In this document: one piece after another, positions 54,319 through 63,419 of the stretch
Layout of the letters: each line of letters opens with the position of its first letter
How positions within the stretch are numbered: position 1 is the first letter of the stretch
Assembly: GCF_001280065.1 (NCBI RefSeq)
Contig: NZ_LGEA01000097.1
Span: 62,001-126,000, forward strand
DNA: 64,000 bases
Direction: 5' to 3'
From: Streptomyces sp. NRRL B-1140
GTDB lineage: Bacteria > Actinomycetota > Actinomycetes > Streptomycetales > Streptomycetaceae
Made by a program: the position numbers and the translations under genes
The notes under the pieces: generated by a model
The model's input: the letters and a program-made list of their open reading frames with translations, nothing else
Database searches by the model: none
What the model was told of the DNA's origin: nothing

Positions 54319-55563
54319 GTGCGACAGCGTTCCTTGGTGATTCTTACCTCCGTTCTCACGACCGGAGCTCTGACTCTCACCGCCTGCGGCTCCCGAGACG
54401 ACAGCGGTGACAAGGGCGGAGACAACGGGAGCGGCACCACGCTGACCATCGGCGTCGACGCCCCCCTCTCCGGTGAGAACTCCACCACCGGCCTCGGCAT
54501 CCAGTACGGCGCCCAGATCGCCGTCGACGACGCCAACAAGAACAACTGGGTCCCGGGCGTGAAGTTCAAGCTCAAGGCCCTGGACGACAAGGCGCAGCCC
54601 GCCACCGGCCAGTCCAACGCCACCAGCATCGTCGGCGACAAGACCGCCGTCGGCGCCGTCGGCCCGCTGAACTCCGGCGTCGCCCAGACGATGCAGCAGG
54701 TCTTCGCCTCGGCCAACATGGTCCAGATCTCCCCGGCCAACACCGCGCCCGAGCTCACCCAGGGCAAGAACTGGCAGACCGACAAGAAGCGCCCGTTCAA
54801 GACCTACTTCCGCACCGCCACCACCGACGAACTGCAGGGCAGCTTCGCCGCCGGCTACGCGTACAACGGCCTCAAGAAGAAGAAGGCCTTCGTCGTCGAC
54901 GACAAGCAGACCTACGGCGCGGGCCTCGCGAAGATCTTCAACGAGCAGTACAAGAAGCTCGGCGGCAAGGTCGTCGGCACCGACCACGTCAACACCGGCG
55001 ACAAGGACTTCGGTTCCCTCGTCACCAAGATCAAGAACTCCGGCGCCGACCTGCTCTACTACGGCGGCCAGTACGACGAGTCCGCGCTGATCACCAAGCA
55101 GCTCAAGGACGCCGGCGTCAAGATCCCGCTGTTCGGCGGCGACGGCATGTTCGCCTCCACCTACATCGAGGCCGCCGGCAAGTCCTCCGAGGGCGACCTC
55201 GCCACCGCCATCGGTGTCCCCGCCGACACCCTCCCCGCGGCCAAGACGTTCATCCAGACGTACAAGGACAAGGGCTACAAGGGCGACTACGGCGCGTACG
55301 GCGCCTACGCCTACGACGCCGCCACCGCCATCATCAAGGCCGTCAAGGCCGCGGCCGACGCCAACGGCGGCAAGGTGCCCGCCGACATCAACGACCTGCG
55401 CTCCAAGGTCGTCGAGGGCGTCCAGAAGTCCGACTTCGAAGGCCTCACCGGCAAGATCTCCTTCGACCAGTACGGCGACACCACCAACAAGCAGCTGACG
55501 GTCTACCAGGTCGAGAAGGGTGCCTGGAAGGACGTGGAGACCGGCACCGCCGACCTGAAGTAA
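54319..55563 (+). CDS. livK: branched-chain amino-acid ABC transporter, substrate-binding lipoprotein
   Basis: A 414-residue extracellular binding protein of the Leu/Ile/Val-binding family. The lipobox LTAC places the lipidated Cys at residue 23. The mature part has TLTIGVDAPLSGENSTTGLGIQYGAQIAVDDANK, typical of Peripla_BP_6, then ADLLYYGGQYDESALITKQLKDAG and FDQYGDTTNKQLTVYQV. GTG 54319 is preferred because AAAGGA lies 6 nt upstream; GTG 54304 in the same frame lacks that. It heads the livKHMGF operon. Ligand is inferred as branched-chain amino acids; amides or other amino acids are possible. Confidence 0.94.
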   Translation: MRQRSLVILTSVLTTGALTLTACGSRDDSGDKGGDNGSGTTLTIGVDAPLSGENSTTGLGIQYGAQIAVDDANKNNWVPGVKFKLKALDDKAQPATGQSNATSIVGDKTAVGAVGPLNSGVAQTMQQVFASANMVQISPANTAPELTQGKNWQTDKKRPFKTYFRTATTDELQGSFAAGYAYNGLKKKKAFVVDDKQTYGAGLAKIFNEQYKKLGGKVVGTDHVNTGDKDFGSLVTKIKNSGADLLYYGGQYDESALITKQLKDAGVKIPLFGGDGMFASTYIEAAGKSSEGDLATAIGVPADTLPAAKTFIQTYKDKGYKGDYGAYGAYAYDAATAIIKAVKAAADANGGKVPADINDLRSKVVEGVQKSDFEGLTGKISFDQYGDTTNKQLTVYQVEKGAWKDVETGTADLK

Positions 55564-55587
55564 CCCGGCCCGCCACAACGCCGCACC

Positions 55588-55627
55588 ACGGGCCGCGCGG
55601 AAGGAGGACCCCGACCGCGCGGCCCGT
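55588..55627 (+). terminator. intra-operon hairpin between livK and livH
   Basis: Perfect 13-bp arms (ACGGGCCGCGCGG and its complement) enclose 14 nt that include GAAGGAGG, followed by a short T stretch. Such a hairpin after a binding-protein gene typically stabilises or terminates part of the transcripts, so the lipoprotein is made in excess. Confidence 0.7.
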
Positions 55628-55702
55628 TTCCACACCCCCACACAGCACACGACCACGCACACATCCAGTGCACACGACCACCAGCGACATGGAGGCCATG
55701 CG

Positions 55703-56632
55703 GTGAACACCCTGCCGCAACAGCTGGCCAACGGGCTGCTTCTCGGCTCGATGTACGGGCTGATCGCCATCGGCTACACGATGGTGTACGGCATCGTCCA
55801 GCTCATCAACTTCGCGCACGGCGAGATCTTCATGACCGGGGCCTTCGGCGCCCTCACGGTCTACTTCTACATCCTTCCCGACGGCACCTCGATGGCCATC
55901 GCCGTACCGATGATGCTCATCGGCGGCGCCCTCGTGGCCATCCTCATCGCCGTCGGAGCGGAACGGTTCGCCTACCGCCCCCTGCGCGGAGCCCCACGCC
56001 TGGCGCCCCTCATCACCGCCATCGGCCTCTCCCTGGCCCTCCAGGAGGTCGTGCGCAACTTCTACCCCGGCGCCGACCGCGCCCGCGCCTTCCCCGGCCT
56101 CGACTCCACCCACGACATCGGCTCCGTCACCATCAAGGACGCCGACATCTTCCTCATCCTGGCCGCCGTCATCTGCATGGCCGCCCTCGCCCTCTTCGTG
56201 CGCCGCAGCCGCACCGGCCGCGCCATGCAGGCCACCGCGCAGGACCCCGACACCGCGCAGCTCATGGGCATCGACACCAACCGCATCATCGTCATCGCCT
56301 TCGCCATCGGCGGCTTCTTCGCCGCCGTCGCCGCCGTCGCCTACGGACTCAAGTACGGCAACGTCGACTACCGCATGGGCTTCCTCATGGGCCTCAAGGC
56401 CTTCACCGCGGCCGTCCTCGGCGGCATCGGCAACATCTACGGCGCCATGCTCGGCGGCGTCGTCCTCGGCATCGCCGAAACCCTCGCCTCGGCCTACATC
56501 GACGAGATCCCGGGCATGCAGCAGCTCGGCGGCCAGAGCTGGGCCAACGTCTGGGCCTTCTGCCTCCTCATCCTCGTGCTCCTCTTCAGGCCACAGGGCC
56601 TGCTCGGCGAGCGCGTCGCGGACAGGGCGTGA
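55703..56632 (+). CDS. livH: branched-chain amino-acid ABC transporter permease LivH
   Basis: A 309-residue membrane protein with about eight helices. LPQQLANGLLLGSMYGLIAIGYTMVYGIVQLINFAHGEIFMTGAF is the LivH signature, and the cytoplasmic coupling loop is RAMQATAQDPDTAQLMGID. It forms the translocation channel with LivM. GTG 55703 follows GGAGG. It overlaps nothing and is 4 bp upstream of livM. Confidence 0.95.
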   Translation: MNTLPQQLANGLLLGSMYGLIAIGYTMVYGIVQLINFAHGEIFMTGAFGALTVYFYILPDGTSMAIAVPMMLIGGALVAILIAVGAERFAYRPLRGAPRLAPLITAIGLSLALQEVVRNFYPGADRARAFPGLDSTHDIGSVTIKDADIFLILAAVICMAALALFVRRSRTGRAMQATAQDPDTAQLMGIDTNRIIVIAFAIGGFFAAVAAVAYGLKYGNVDYRMGFLMGLKAFTAAVLGGIGNIYGAMLGGVVLGIAETLASAYIDEIPGMQQLGGQSWANVWAFCLLILVLLFRPQGLLGERVADRA

Positions 56633-56636
56633 TCAC

Positions 56637-58451
56637 ATGACCGAGACGACCAAGACCCCGGCACCGGACGCCGTCCCCACCCCGACGCCCGCCCCGCGCG
56701 GTCTCATCCCGCTGCCCACCGCCGCCGCCCGCGGCCTGCTGCTCGCCGGCGGCATCGCCACCGCCGCCTCCGCGTTCCTCGCCTGGACCTGGACCGCCGA
56801 ATTCCCCGGCGACCTCACCTACAACGGCTACCCCGGCGGCCTGCAGTGGCTCACCTTCACCGCCGGCGTCCTCACCGCCCTGTTCGCCCTCGCCTCCTAC
56901 GGCGTCCCCGGACTCGGCTGGCTGCTCCCCGCCCGCAACAACGCACCCCTGGTACTCAACGCGCTCGGCGGATTCACCGTCACCTGGTTCACCGTCATCG
57001 CCATCAGCGCCCAGCTCGGCGGCGTCATCAACCTCGAACCCGGTGGCTGGATAGCGGCCGTCGCCTCCCTGCTGCCCGTCCTCGGCGCCTTCGCCCTCCC
57101 CCAGGAGCGCAACCGAACCGACGGCACCAAGGAAGCCATCAAGGCCTACATCGCCAAGCCCGACCGCATCCCCGCCGCCCAGGCCACAGCGCCCTGGATC
57201 CAGCGGGCCGTCATCACCGTGGTCACCATCATCGGCCTCGGCGTCTTCACCTACGGCATCGACACCGAGTACGGCGAACTCTTCATCGGCTACCTCTTCG
57301 TCGTCACCTTCGCCATGTGGGCGCTGCACACCGCCGGCCTGATGGACCGCTTCTCGGCCATCGTCGCCGCCAACCGCAGCTTCACCCTCGCCATGGGCTT
57401 CGCGGCGGCCATCGCCTTCCCCTTCACCCAGACCGACGACCACTACGCCAACATCGGCGTCAACATCCTGATCTTCGGGACCGTGGCCCTCGGCCTCAAC
57501 ATCGTCGTCGGCCTCGCCGGACTCCTCGACCTCGGATACGTCGCCTTCCTCGGCGTCGGCGCCTACACCGCCGCGCTCGTCTCCGGCTCCGAGTTCTCCA
57601 CCATCTCCGGCGTCCACCTGCCCTTCTGGGCCTCCGCCCTGGCCGGCGCCGCCGCATCCCTCGTCTTCGGCGTCCTCATCGGCGCCCCGACCCTGCGACT
57701 GCGCGGCGACTACCTCGCCATCGTCACCCTCGGCTTCGGAGAGATCTTCCGCATCGCCGTCAACAACATGGACGGCCAGTCCGGACCCGACGTCACCAAC
57801 GGCCCCAACGGCATCGCCTCCATCCCCGACCTGAACCTCTTCGGGTTCAACCTCGGCCAGGCCCACGACATCGGCGGATTCACCCTCGGCCGCTTCGCCA
57901 ACTACTACCTGCTGATGGTCCTCATCATGGCCATCGTGGTCCTGGTCTACACACGCGCCGCGGACTCCCGCATCGGCCGCTCCTGGATCGCCATCCGCGA
58001 AGACGAGACCGCCGCCACCGCCATGGGCATCAACGGCTTCCGCGTCAAACTCGTCGCCTTCGCCCTCGGCGCCTCCCTCGCCGGCCTCGCCGGCACCGTC
58101 AGCGCCCACGTCACCTACAGCGTCGTCCCCACGCCGTACCAGTTCGCCGGCTCCACCCCGCCCAACTCCGCGTTCCTCCTGGCCGCGGTCGTCCTCGGCG
58201 GCATGGGCACCGTGGCCGGCCCGCTCCTCGGCGCGGCCCTGCTCTACCTGCTCCCCGAGAAGCTGGTCTTCCTCCAGGACAAGTCGCTCCTCGCCTTCGG
58301 CCTCGCGCTCATCCTCCTGATGCGCTTCCGCCCCGAAGGCATCATCGCCAACCGCCGGCGCCAGCTCGAATTCCACGAGACCGGCCAACTCGACGTACCC
58401 AAACAGACCACGCTGACCGACGAACCGGCCGTCACCAAGGCGGGGGCGTAA
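56637..58451 (+). CDS. livM: branched-chain amino-acid ABC transporter permease LivM, with N-terminal extension
   Basis: A 604-residue permease, much longer than the usual 320-430. The conserved LivM core starts near residue 270 (HYANIGVNILIFGTVALGLNIVVGLAGLLDLGYVAFLGVGAYTAAL) with the coupling loop SWIAIREDETAATAMGIN. The first 250 residues hold a Pro/Thr-rich head and about six further helices with no ABC permease signature. AAA/GGGCGTGATCAC precedes the ATG 4 bp after livH. The extension may be a fused regulatory or structural membrane domain. Confidence 0.94.
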   Translation: MTETTKTPAPDAVPTPTPAPRGLIPLPTAAARGLLLAGGIATAASAFLAWTWTAEFPGDLTYNGYPGGLQWLTFTAGVLTALFALASYGVPGLGWLLPARNNAPLVLNALGGFTVTWFTVIAISAQLGGVINLEPGGWIAAVASLLPVLGAFALPQERNRTDGTKEAIKAYIAKPDRIPAAQATAPWIQRAVITVVTIIGLGVFTYGIDTEYGELFIGYLFVVTFAMWALHTAGLMDRFSAIVAANRSFTLAMGFAAAIAFPFTQTDDHYANIGVNILIFGTVALGLNIVVGLAGLLDLGYVAFLGVGAYTAALVSGSEFSTISGVHLPFWASALAGAAASLVFGVLIGAPTLRLRGDYLAIVTLGFGEIFRIAVNNMDGQSGPDVTNGPNGIASIPDLNLFGFNLGQAHDIGGFTLGRFANYYLLMVLIMAIVVLVYTRAADSRIGRSWIAIREDETAATAMGINGFRVKLVAFALGASLAGLAGTVSAHVTYSVVPTPYQFAGSTPPNSAFLLAAVVLGGMGTVAGPLLGAALLYLLPEKLVFLQDKSLLAFGLALILLMRFRPEGIIANRRRQLEFHETGQLDVPKQTTLTDEPAVTKAGA

Positions 58452-58456
58452 GAACC

Positions 58457-59316
<860 letters not shown>

Positions 59317-59320
<4 letters not shown>

Positions 59321-60033
59321 CCGCACTCCTCGAGGTCGAAGACCTCCGGGTCTCCTACGGCAAGATCGAAGCCGTCAAGGGCATCTCCTTCAGCGTCGAA
59401 GCCGGCCAGGTCGTCACCCTCATCGGCACCAACGGCGCCGGCAAGACCACCACCCTGCGCACCCTGTCGGGCCTCCTCAAGCCCACCGCCGGAAAGATCC
59501 TCTTCGACGGCAAGCCCCTCAGCGGGGTCCCCGCGCACAAGATCGTCGCCCTCGGCCTCGCCCACTCCCCCGAAGGCCGGCACATCTTCCCCCGCCTCAC
59601 CATCGCCGAGAACCTCCAGCTCGGAGCGTTCCTCCGCAAGGACAAGGACGGCATCGAGAAGGACATCCAGCGCGCCTACGACCTCTTCCCCATCCTGGGC
59701 GAACGTCGCAAGCAGGCCGCGGGAACCCTCTCCGGCGGCGAACAGCAGATGCTCGCCATGGGACGCGCCCTCATGTCCCAGCCCAAGCTGCTCATGCTCG
59801 ACGAGCCCTCCATGGGCCTCTCCCCCATCATGATGCAGAAGATCATGGCGACCATCTCCGAGCTCAAGTCCCAGGGCACGACGATCCTCCTCGTCGAACA
59901 GAACGCCCAGGCCGCGCTCTCCCTCGCCGACCAGGGCCACGTCATGGAGGTCGGCAACATCGTCCTCTCCGGGACGGGCCAGGACCTGCTCCACGACGAG
60001 TCGGTGCGCAAGGCGTACCTGGGCGAGGACTGA
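59317..60033 (+). CDS. livF: branched-chain amino-acid ABC transporter ATP-binding protein LivF
   Basis: A 238-residue ATPase that pairs with LivG. GTNGAGKTTT is Walker A (about 36-45), LSGGEQQMLAMGRALM the signature, LLMLDEPSMGLSP Walker B and LVEQNAQ the switch region with Gln, as usual for LivF. The GTG start overlaps the livG stop (GTGA), showing translational coupling. It is the last gene of the operon; a 43-bp inverted repeat follows within 20 bp. Confidence 0.96.
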
Positions 60034-60052
60034 GGTCCCGGCCCGCACGCCA

Positions 60053-60095
60053 AGAGGCCCGTTCTCCTTCCGGTCCGGAAGGAGAACGGGCCTCT
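60053..60095. terminator. bidirectional terminator between livF and pdtaR
   Basis: Perfect 21-bp arms separated by a single T (arm 1 60053-60073, arm 2 60075-60095), beginning AGAGGCCCGTTCTCC. It lies between convergent genes and works in both directions. Confidence 0.9.
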
Positions 60096-60108
60096 CGCCG
60101 TCTTGTCC

Positions 60109-60765
60109 TCAGCCCTTGTTGGCCTTCTTCTCGTCGGCGTCCTGAATGACCGCCTCCGCGACCTGCTGCATCGACATCCGCCGGTCCATCGACGTCTTCT
60201 GGATCCACCGGAACGCGGCCGGCTCGGTCAGCCCGTACTCCGTCTGCAGAATCGACTTCGCCCGGTCCACCAGCTTGCGCGTCTCCAGCCGGAGCGTGAG
60301 GTCGGCGACCTCCTTCTCCAGCTCCTTCAGCTCCGTGAACCGCGAGACGGCCATCTCGATCGCCGGTACGACGTCGGTCTTGCTGAACGGCTTGACGAGG
60401 TACGCCATGGCCCCGGCGTCCCGGGCGCGCTCCACGAGGTCGCGCTGCGAGAAGGCGGTCAGCATCAGCACCGGCGCGATGCTCTCCTCGGCGATCTTCT
60501 CGGCCGCCGAGATGCCGTCCAGCTTCGGCATCTTCACATCGAGGATCACGAGGTCGGGCCGGTGCTCACGGGCCAGCTCGACGGCCTGCTCCCCGTCCCC
60601 GGCCTCGCCGACGACGGTGTACCCCTCCTCCTCCAGCATCTCTTTGAGATCGAGCCGGATCAGCGCCTCGTCCTCGGCGATGACGACCCGCGTCGTCATC
60701 GGAGGCACGTGCGACTTGTCCTCTTCAGGCACGTCAACAGGCTGGGGCGACTCGGGGGCACTCAC
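60109..60765 (-). CDS. pdtaR: PdtaR-like response regulator with ANTAR RNA-binding domain
   Basis: A 218-residue regulator. The receiver domain (about 25-145) has the acidic pair EDE at 31-33, phospho-acceptor Asp76 (VILDVKMP), Thr near 103 (LTAF) and Lys in YLVKPF. The C-terminal ANTAR domain (about 155-215: RKLVDRAKSILQTEYGLTEPAAFRWIQKTSMDRRMSMQQVAEAVI) binds tandem stem-loops in nascent RNA and prevents termination. The cognate kinase (PdtaS) is not in the window. GTG 60765 follows AAGGAG; it precedes the tRNA on the opposite strand. Confidence 0.93.
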   Translation of the reverse strand: MSAPESPQPVDVPEEDKSHVPPMTTRVVIAEDEALIRLDLKEMLEEEGYTVVGEAGDGEQAVELAREHRPDLVILDVKMPKLDGISAAEKIAEESIAPVLMLTAFSQRDLVERARDAGAMAYLVKPFSKTDVVPAIEMAVSRFTELKELEKEVADLTLRLETRKLVDRAKSILQTEYGLTEPAAFRWIQKTSMDRRMSMQQVAEAVIQDADEKKANKG

Positions 60766-60866
60766 GTGGGCTCCTTGGTAGGGGCAGGCCGGTACTGCTC
60801 CCAAGAGCGTACCTAGCAGCAAGGCCCTGTAGTGAACCGGTACACTGCTCATCGGTCCCCTGACTT

Positions 60867-60950
60867 GCCCGGTTGGAGGAACTGGTCAGACTCGCGGCAC
60901 TCAAAATGCCGTGCCCTTTGGGCATGTGGGTTCGAATCCCACACCGGGCA
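60867..60950 (+). tRNA. tRNA-Leu (anticodon CAA)
   Basis: The acceptor arms GCCCGGT and ACCGGGC pair over 7 bp. The anticodon stem CGGCA/TGCCG holds loop CTCAAAA with anticodon CAA, reading UUG. A long variable arm (TGCCC-TTT-GGGCA) marks a class II tRNA, and the T arm is GTGGG-TTCGAAT-CCCAC. The discriminator is A; the 3' CCA is not fully encoded. A TACACT box (60841-60846) could be its -10. Confidence 0.97.
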
Positions 60951-60960
60951 CCGCAAGATC

Positions 60961-60998
60961 AAAGCGGAGTATCACGTTCGCGTGGTCCTCCGCTTTTT
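60961..60998 (+). terminator. rho-independent terminator of tRNA-Leu
   Basis: AAAGCGGAG pairs with CTCCGCTTT; an inner ATCACG/CGTGGT helix closes on a TTCG tetraloop; T residues follow. Confidence 0.88.
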
Positions 60999-61036
60999 GC
61001 TGCTCATGGTCACCGTGAGTCACCCAGAGTGGCCGC

Positions 61037-61825
61037 ATGAACTTCCATGGCACTGACGTACGACAGAAAGCACTCACCCTGCTGCGAGACGGCGCTAGGA
61101 ACGCAGACGTCGCCCGCAGCCTCAACGTGCCGCTGGGGACGGTCGGCTATTGGAAACACCTGGACCGGGCGGAGCGCGGCGAGTGTCCGGGTCGCCACGA
61201 TCCCGCGTGCCCGCGGTGCGACGGGCGGGACCTGGACGAGCCCGCCTACGCCTATCTACTAGGTCTGTATCTCGGGGACGGACACATCAGCCATTACTCC
61301 GCGCACCGCGTTCCCAACCTCATGATCACCTGCACGGAGTCATGGCCGGGGCTCATGGACGACTGCGAACGCGCCATGCGCGCGGTCTTCCCCGACAATT
61401 CCGTCTGCCGGGTCCGCAAGACCGGCTGCCGCAACGTGAAGGTCTACTCGAAGCACCTGCACTGCCTTTTCCCGCAGCACGGACCCGGCAAGAAGCACGA
61501 ACGCCGTATCGTGCTCGAATCCTGGCAACAGGTCATCGTCGACTCCTGCCCCTGGGAGTTCATCCGCGGACTCATCCACTCCGACGGCTGTCGGATCACG
61601 AACTGGACGACTCGCCTGGTCGCCGGCGAGCGCAAGCGCTACGAGTATCCCCGCTACTTCTTCAGCAACGCCTCCGACGACATCCGGCGGCTTTACACCG
61701 ACACCCTCGACAAGCTCGGCGTCGAGTGGACGCACTGCACCCGTTACGGCAACCCCTTCAACATCTCCGTCGCCCGCAAAGCCTCAGTCGCCCTCATGGA
61801 CGCCCACGTAGGCCCCAAGTACTGA
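61037..61825 (+). CDS. HTH + two-motif LAGLIDADG endonuclease-like protein
   Basis: A 262-residue protein. Residues about 8-40 (KALTLLRDGARNADVARSLNVPLGTVGYW) form a helix-turn-helix. C50, C58 and C61 with H54 could bind zinc. Two LAGLIDADG motifs follow: YLLGLYLGDGH (acid Asp81) and FIRGLIHSDGC (acid Asp183), 102 residues apart as in monomeric homing endonucleases. A Lys at KVYSKH between them and YPRYFFSNASDDI near the end are family features. It is freestanding, in no intron or intein, tight between the tRNA-Leu terminator (38 bp) and the pyk stop (5 bp). It could be a mobile endonuclease or a domesticated DNA-binding regulator. No strong ribosome binding site is seen. Confidence 0.85.
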   Translation: MNFHGTDVRQKALTLLRDGARNADVARSLNVPLGTVGYWKHLDRAERGECPGRHDPACPRCDGRDLDEPAYAYLLGLYLGDGHISHYSAHRVPNLMITCTESWPGLMDDCERAMRAVFPDNSVCRVRKTGCRNVKVYSKHLHCLFPQHGPGKKHERRIVLESWQQVIVDSCPWEFIRGLIHSDGCRITNWTTRLVAGERKRYEYPRYFFSNASDDIRRLYTDTLDKLGVEWTHCTRYGNPFNISVARKASVALMDAHVGPKY

Positions 61826-61830
61826 CGTGG

Positions 61831-63252
61831 CTACTCCGCGATGTGGTGAACCCTGACCATGTTCGTCGAGCCCGAGACGCCGGGCGGGGAGCCGGACGTG
61901 ATGACGACCGTGTCGCCGGGGCTGCAGCGGCCGTGGCGGAGCAGGAGTTCGTCGACCTGGTCGACCATCGCGTCCGTGGAGTCCACGCACGGGCCGAGGA
62001 AGGTCTCGACGCCCCAGGTCAGGCTGAGCTGGGAGCGGGTCGCCTGGTCGGGGGTGAAGGCGAGTAGGGGGATCGGGGAGCGGTAGCGGGAGAGGCGGCG
62101 GGCGGTGTCGCCGGACTGGGTGAAGGCGACGAGGAAGCGGGCGCCCAGGAAGTCGCCCGTCTCGGCTGCCGCCCGGGCGACCGCGCCGCCCTGGGTCCGG
62201 GGCTTGTTGCGTTCGGTCAGGGGCGGGAGGCCCTTGGCCAGGATGTCCTCCTCAGCCGCTTCGACGATGCGGGCCATCGTGCGGACCGTCTCGATCGGGT
62301 GTTTGCCGACGCTCGTCTCGCCGGAGAGCATCACCGCGTCGGTGCCGTCGATGACGGCGTTGGCGACGTCGGAGGCTTCGGCGCGGGTCGGGCGGGCGTT
62401 GTCGATCATCGAGTCGAGCATCTGGGTGGCGACGATGACCGGCTTGGCGTTGCGTTTGGCCAGCTTGATCGCGCGCTTCTGGACGATCGGGACCTGTTCG
62501 AGCGGCATTTCGACGCCGAGGTCGCCGCGGGCCACCATGATGCCGTCGAAGGCGCCGACGATGTCGTCGATGCTTTCGACGGCCTGCGGTTTTTCGATTT
62601 TGGCGATGACGGGGAGGCGGCGGCCCTCCTCGTCCATGATGAGGTGGACGTCCTGGATGTCGCGCCCGGAGCGGACGAAGGACAGGGCGATGACGTCGAA
62701 GCCGGTGCGCAGGGCCCAGCGGAGGTCGTCCTCGTCCTTCTTGGAGAGGGCGGGGACGGAGACGGCCACGCCGGGGAGGTTGAGGCCCTTGTGGTCGCTG
62801 ATCACGCCGCCTTCGAGGACGGTGGTGTGGATGCGGGGGCCGTCGACGGAGGTGACCTTGAGGCAGACCTTGCCGTCGTCGACGAGGATGCGTTCGCCGG
62901 TGGTGACATCGGAGGCGAGGCCGGCGTAGGTGGTTCCGCAGATGTCGCGGTCGCCTTCGACGCCTTCTTCGACGGTGAGAGTGAAGGTGTCTCCGCGGTC
63001 GAGGAGTACGGGGCCTTCGGCGAAGCGGCCGAGCCTGATCTTCGGGCCTTGGAGGTCGGCGAGGAGGCCGACGCTGCGGCCGGTCTCGTCGGCTGCTTTG
63101 CGGACCCGGTGGTAGCGCTCCTCGTGTTCGGCGTGGCCGCCGTGGCTGAGGTTGAAGCGGGCTACGTCCATGCCGGCGTCGACCAGGTCTTTGATCCGGT
63201 CGTACGAGTCGGTGGCGGGTCCAAGGGTGCAGACGATTTTTGCTCGGCGCAT
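61831..63252 (-). CDS. pyk: pyruvate kinase
   Basis: A 473-residue glycolytic enzyme that transfers phosphate from PEP to ADP, giving pyruvate. KIVCTLGPATD is at the N-terminus, then ARFNLSHG, LQGPKIRLG, the catalytic IAKIEKPQAVESID with its Lys, MVARGDLGVEMPLEQVP (Mg2+ site) and MLDSMIDNARPTRAEASDVANAVIDGTDAVMLSGET. Length fits the homotetrameric type. The start ATG 63252 has GAAGGAG upstream. A perfect 14-bp palindrome lies 17 bp before the start. The LAGLIDADG gene ends 5 bp from its stop. Confidence 0.97.
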   Translation of the reverse strand: MRRAKIVCTLGPATDSYDRIKDLVDAGMDVARFNLSHGGHAEHEERYHRVRKAADETGRSVGLLADLQGPKIRLGRFAEGPVLLDRGDTFTLTVEEGVEGDRDICGTTYAGLASDVTTGERILVDDGKVCLKVTSVDGPRIHTTVLEGGVISDHKGLNLPGVAVSVPALSKKDEDDLRWALRTGFDVIALSFVRSGRDIQDVHLIMDEEGRRLPVIAKIEKPQAVESIDDIVGAFDGIMVARGDLGVEMPLEQVPIVQKRAIKLAKRNAKPVIVATQMLDSMIDNARPTRAEASDVANAVIDGTDAVMLSGETSVGKHPIETVRTMARIVEAAEEDILAKGLPPLTERNKPRTQGGAVARAAAETGDFLGARFLVAFTQSGDTARRLSRYRSPIPLLAFTPDQATRSQLSLTWGVETFLGPCVDSTDAMVDQVDELLLRHGRCSPGDTVVITSGSPPGVSGSTNMVRVHHIAE

Positions 63253-63268
63253 GGAAGGAGCCTATGAG

Positions 63269-63282
63269 CTACCGGCCGGTAG
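63269..63282. promoter_or_regulatory. 14-bp perfect palindrome upstream of pyk
   Basis: CTACCGGCCGGTAG is fully symmetric and lies between the pyk ribosome binding site and any promoter further upstream, a location suited to an operator or mRNA-leader element. Confidence 0.5.
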
Positions 63283-63419
63283 TGAATTGGCCGGGCATGG
63301 CCGCTCAACGGACGTTGCGTTAAGCGTTATTGACCGCGTCGAATTGTGCGGAGAGGCGCTCCGATGAGCGCCCGCGGAAATATTCGGTCGCATTTTCGGA
63401 AATGGGTGCGCGGGAGTGC

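Noticed and set aside
60950..61830. Integrated element with tRNA 3'-end duplication (att sites)
   Set aside because: No repeat of the tRNA-Leu 3' end was found near 61825, and no integrase gene is present; only the LAGLIDADG gene is in the gap.
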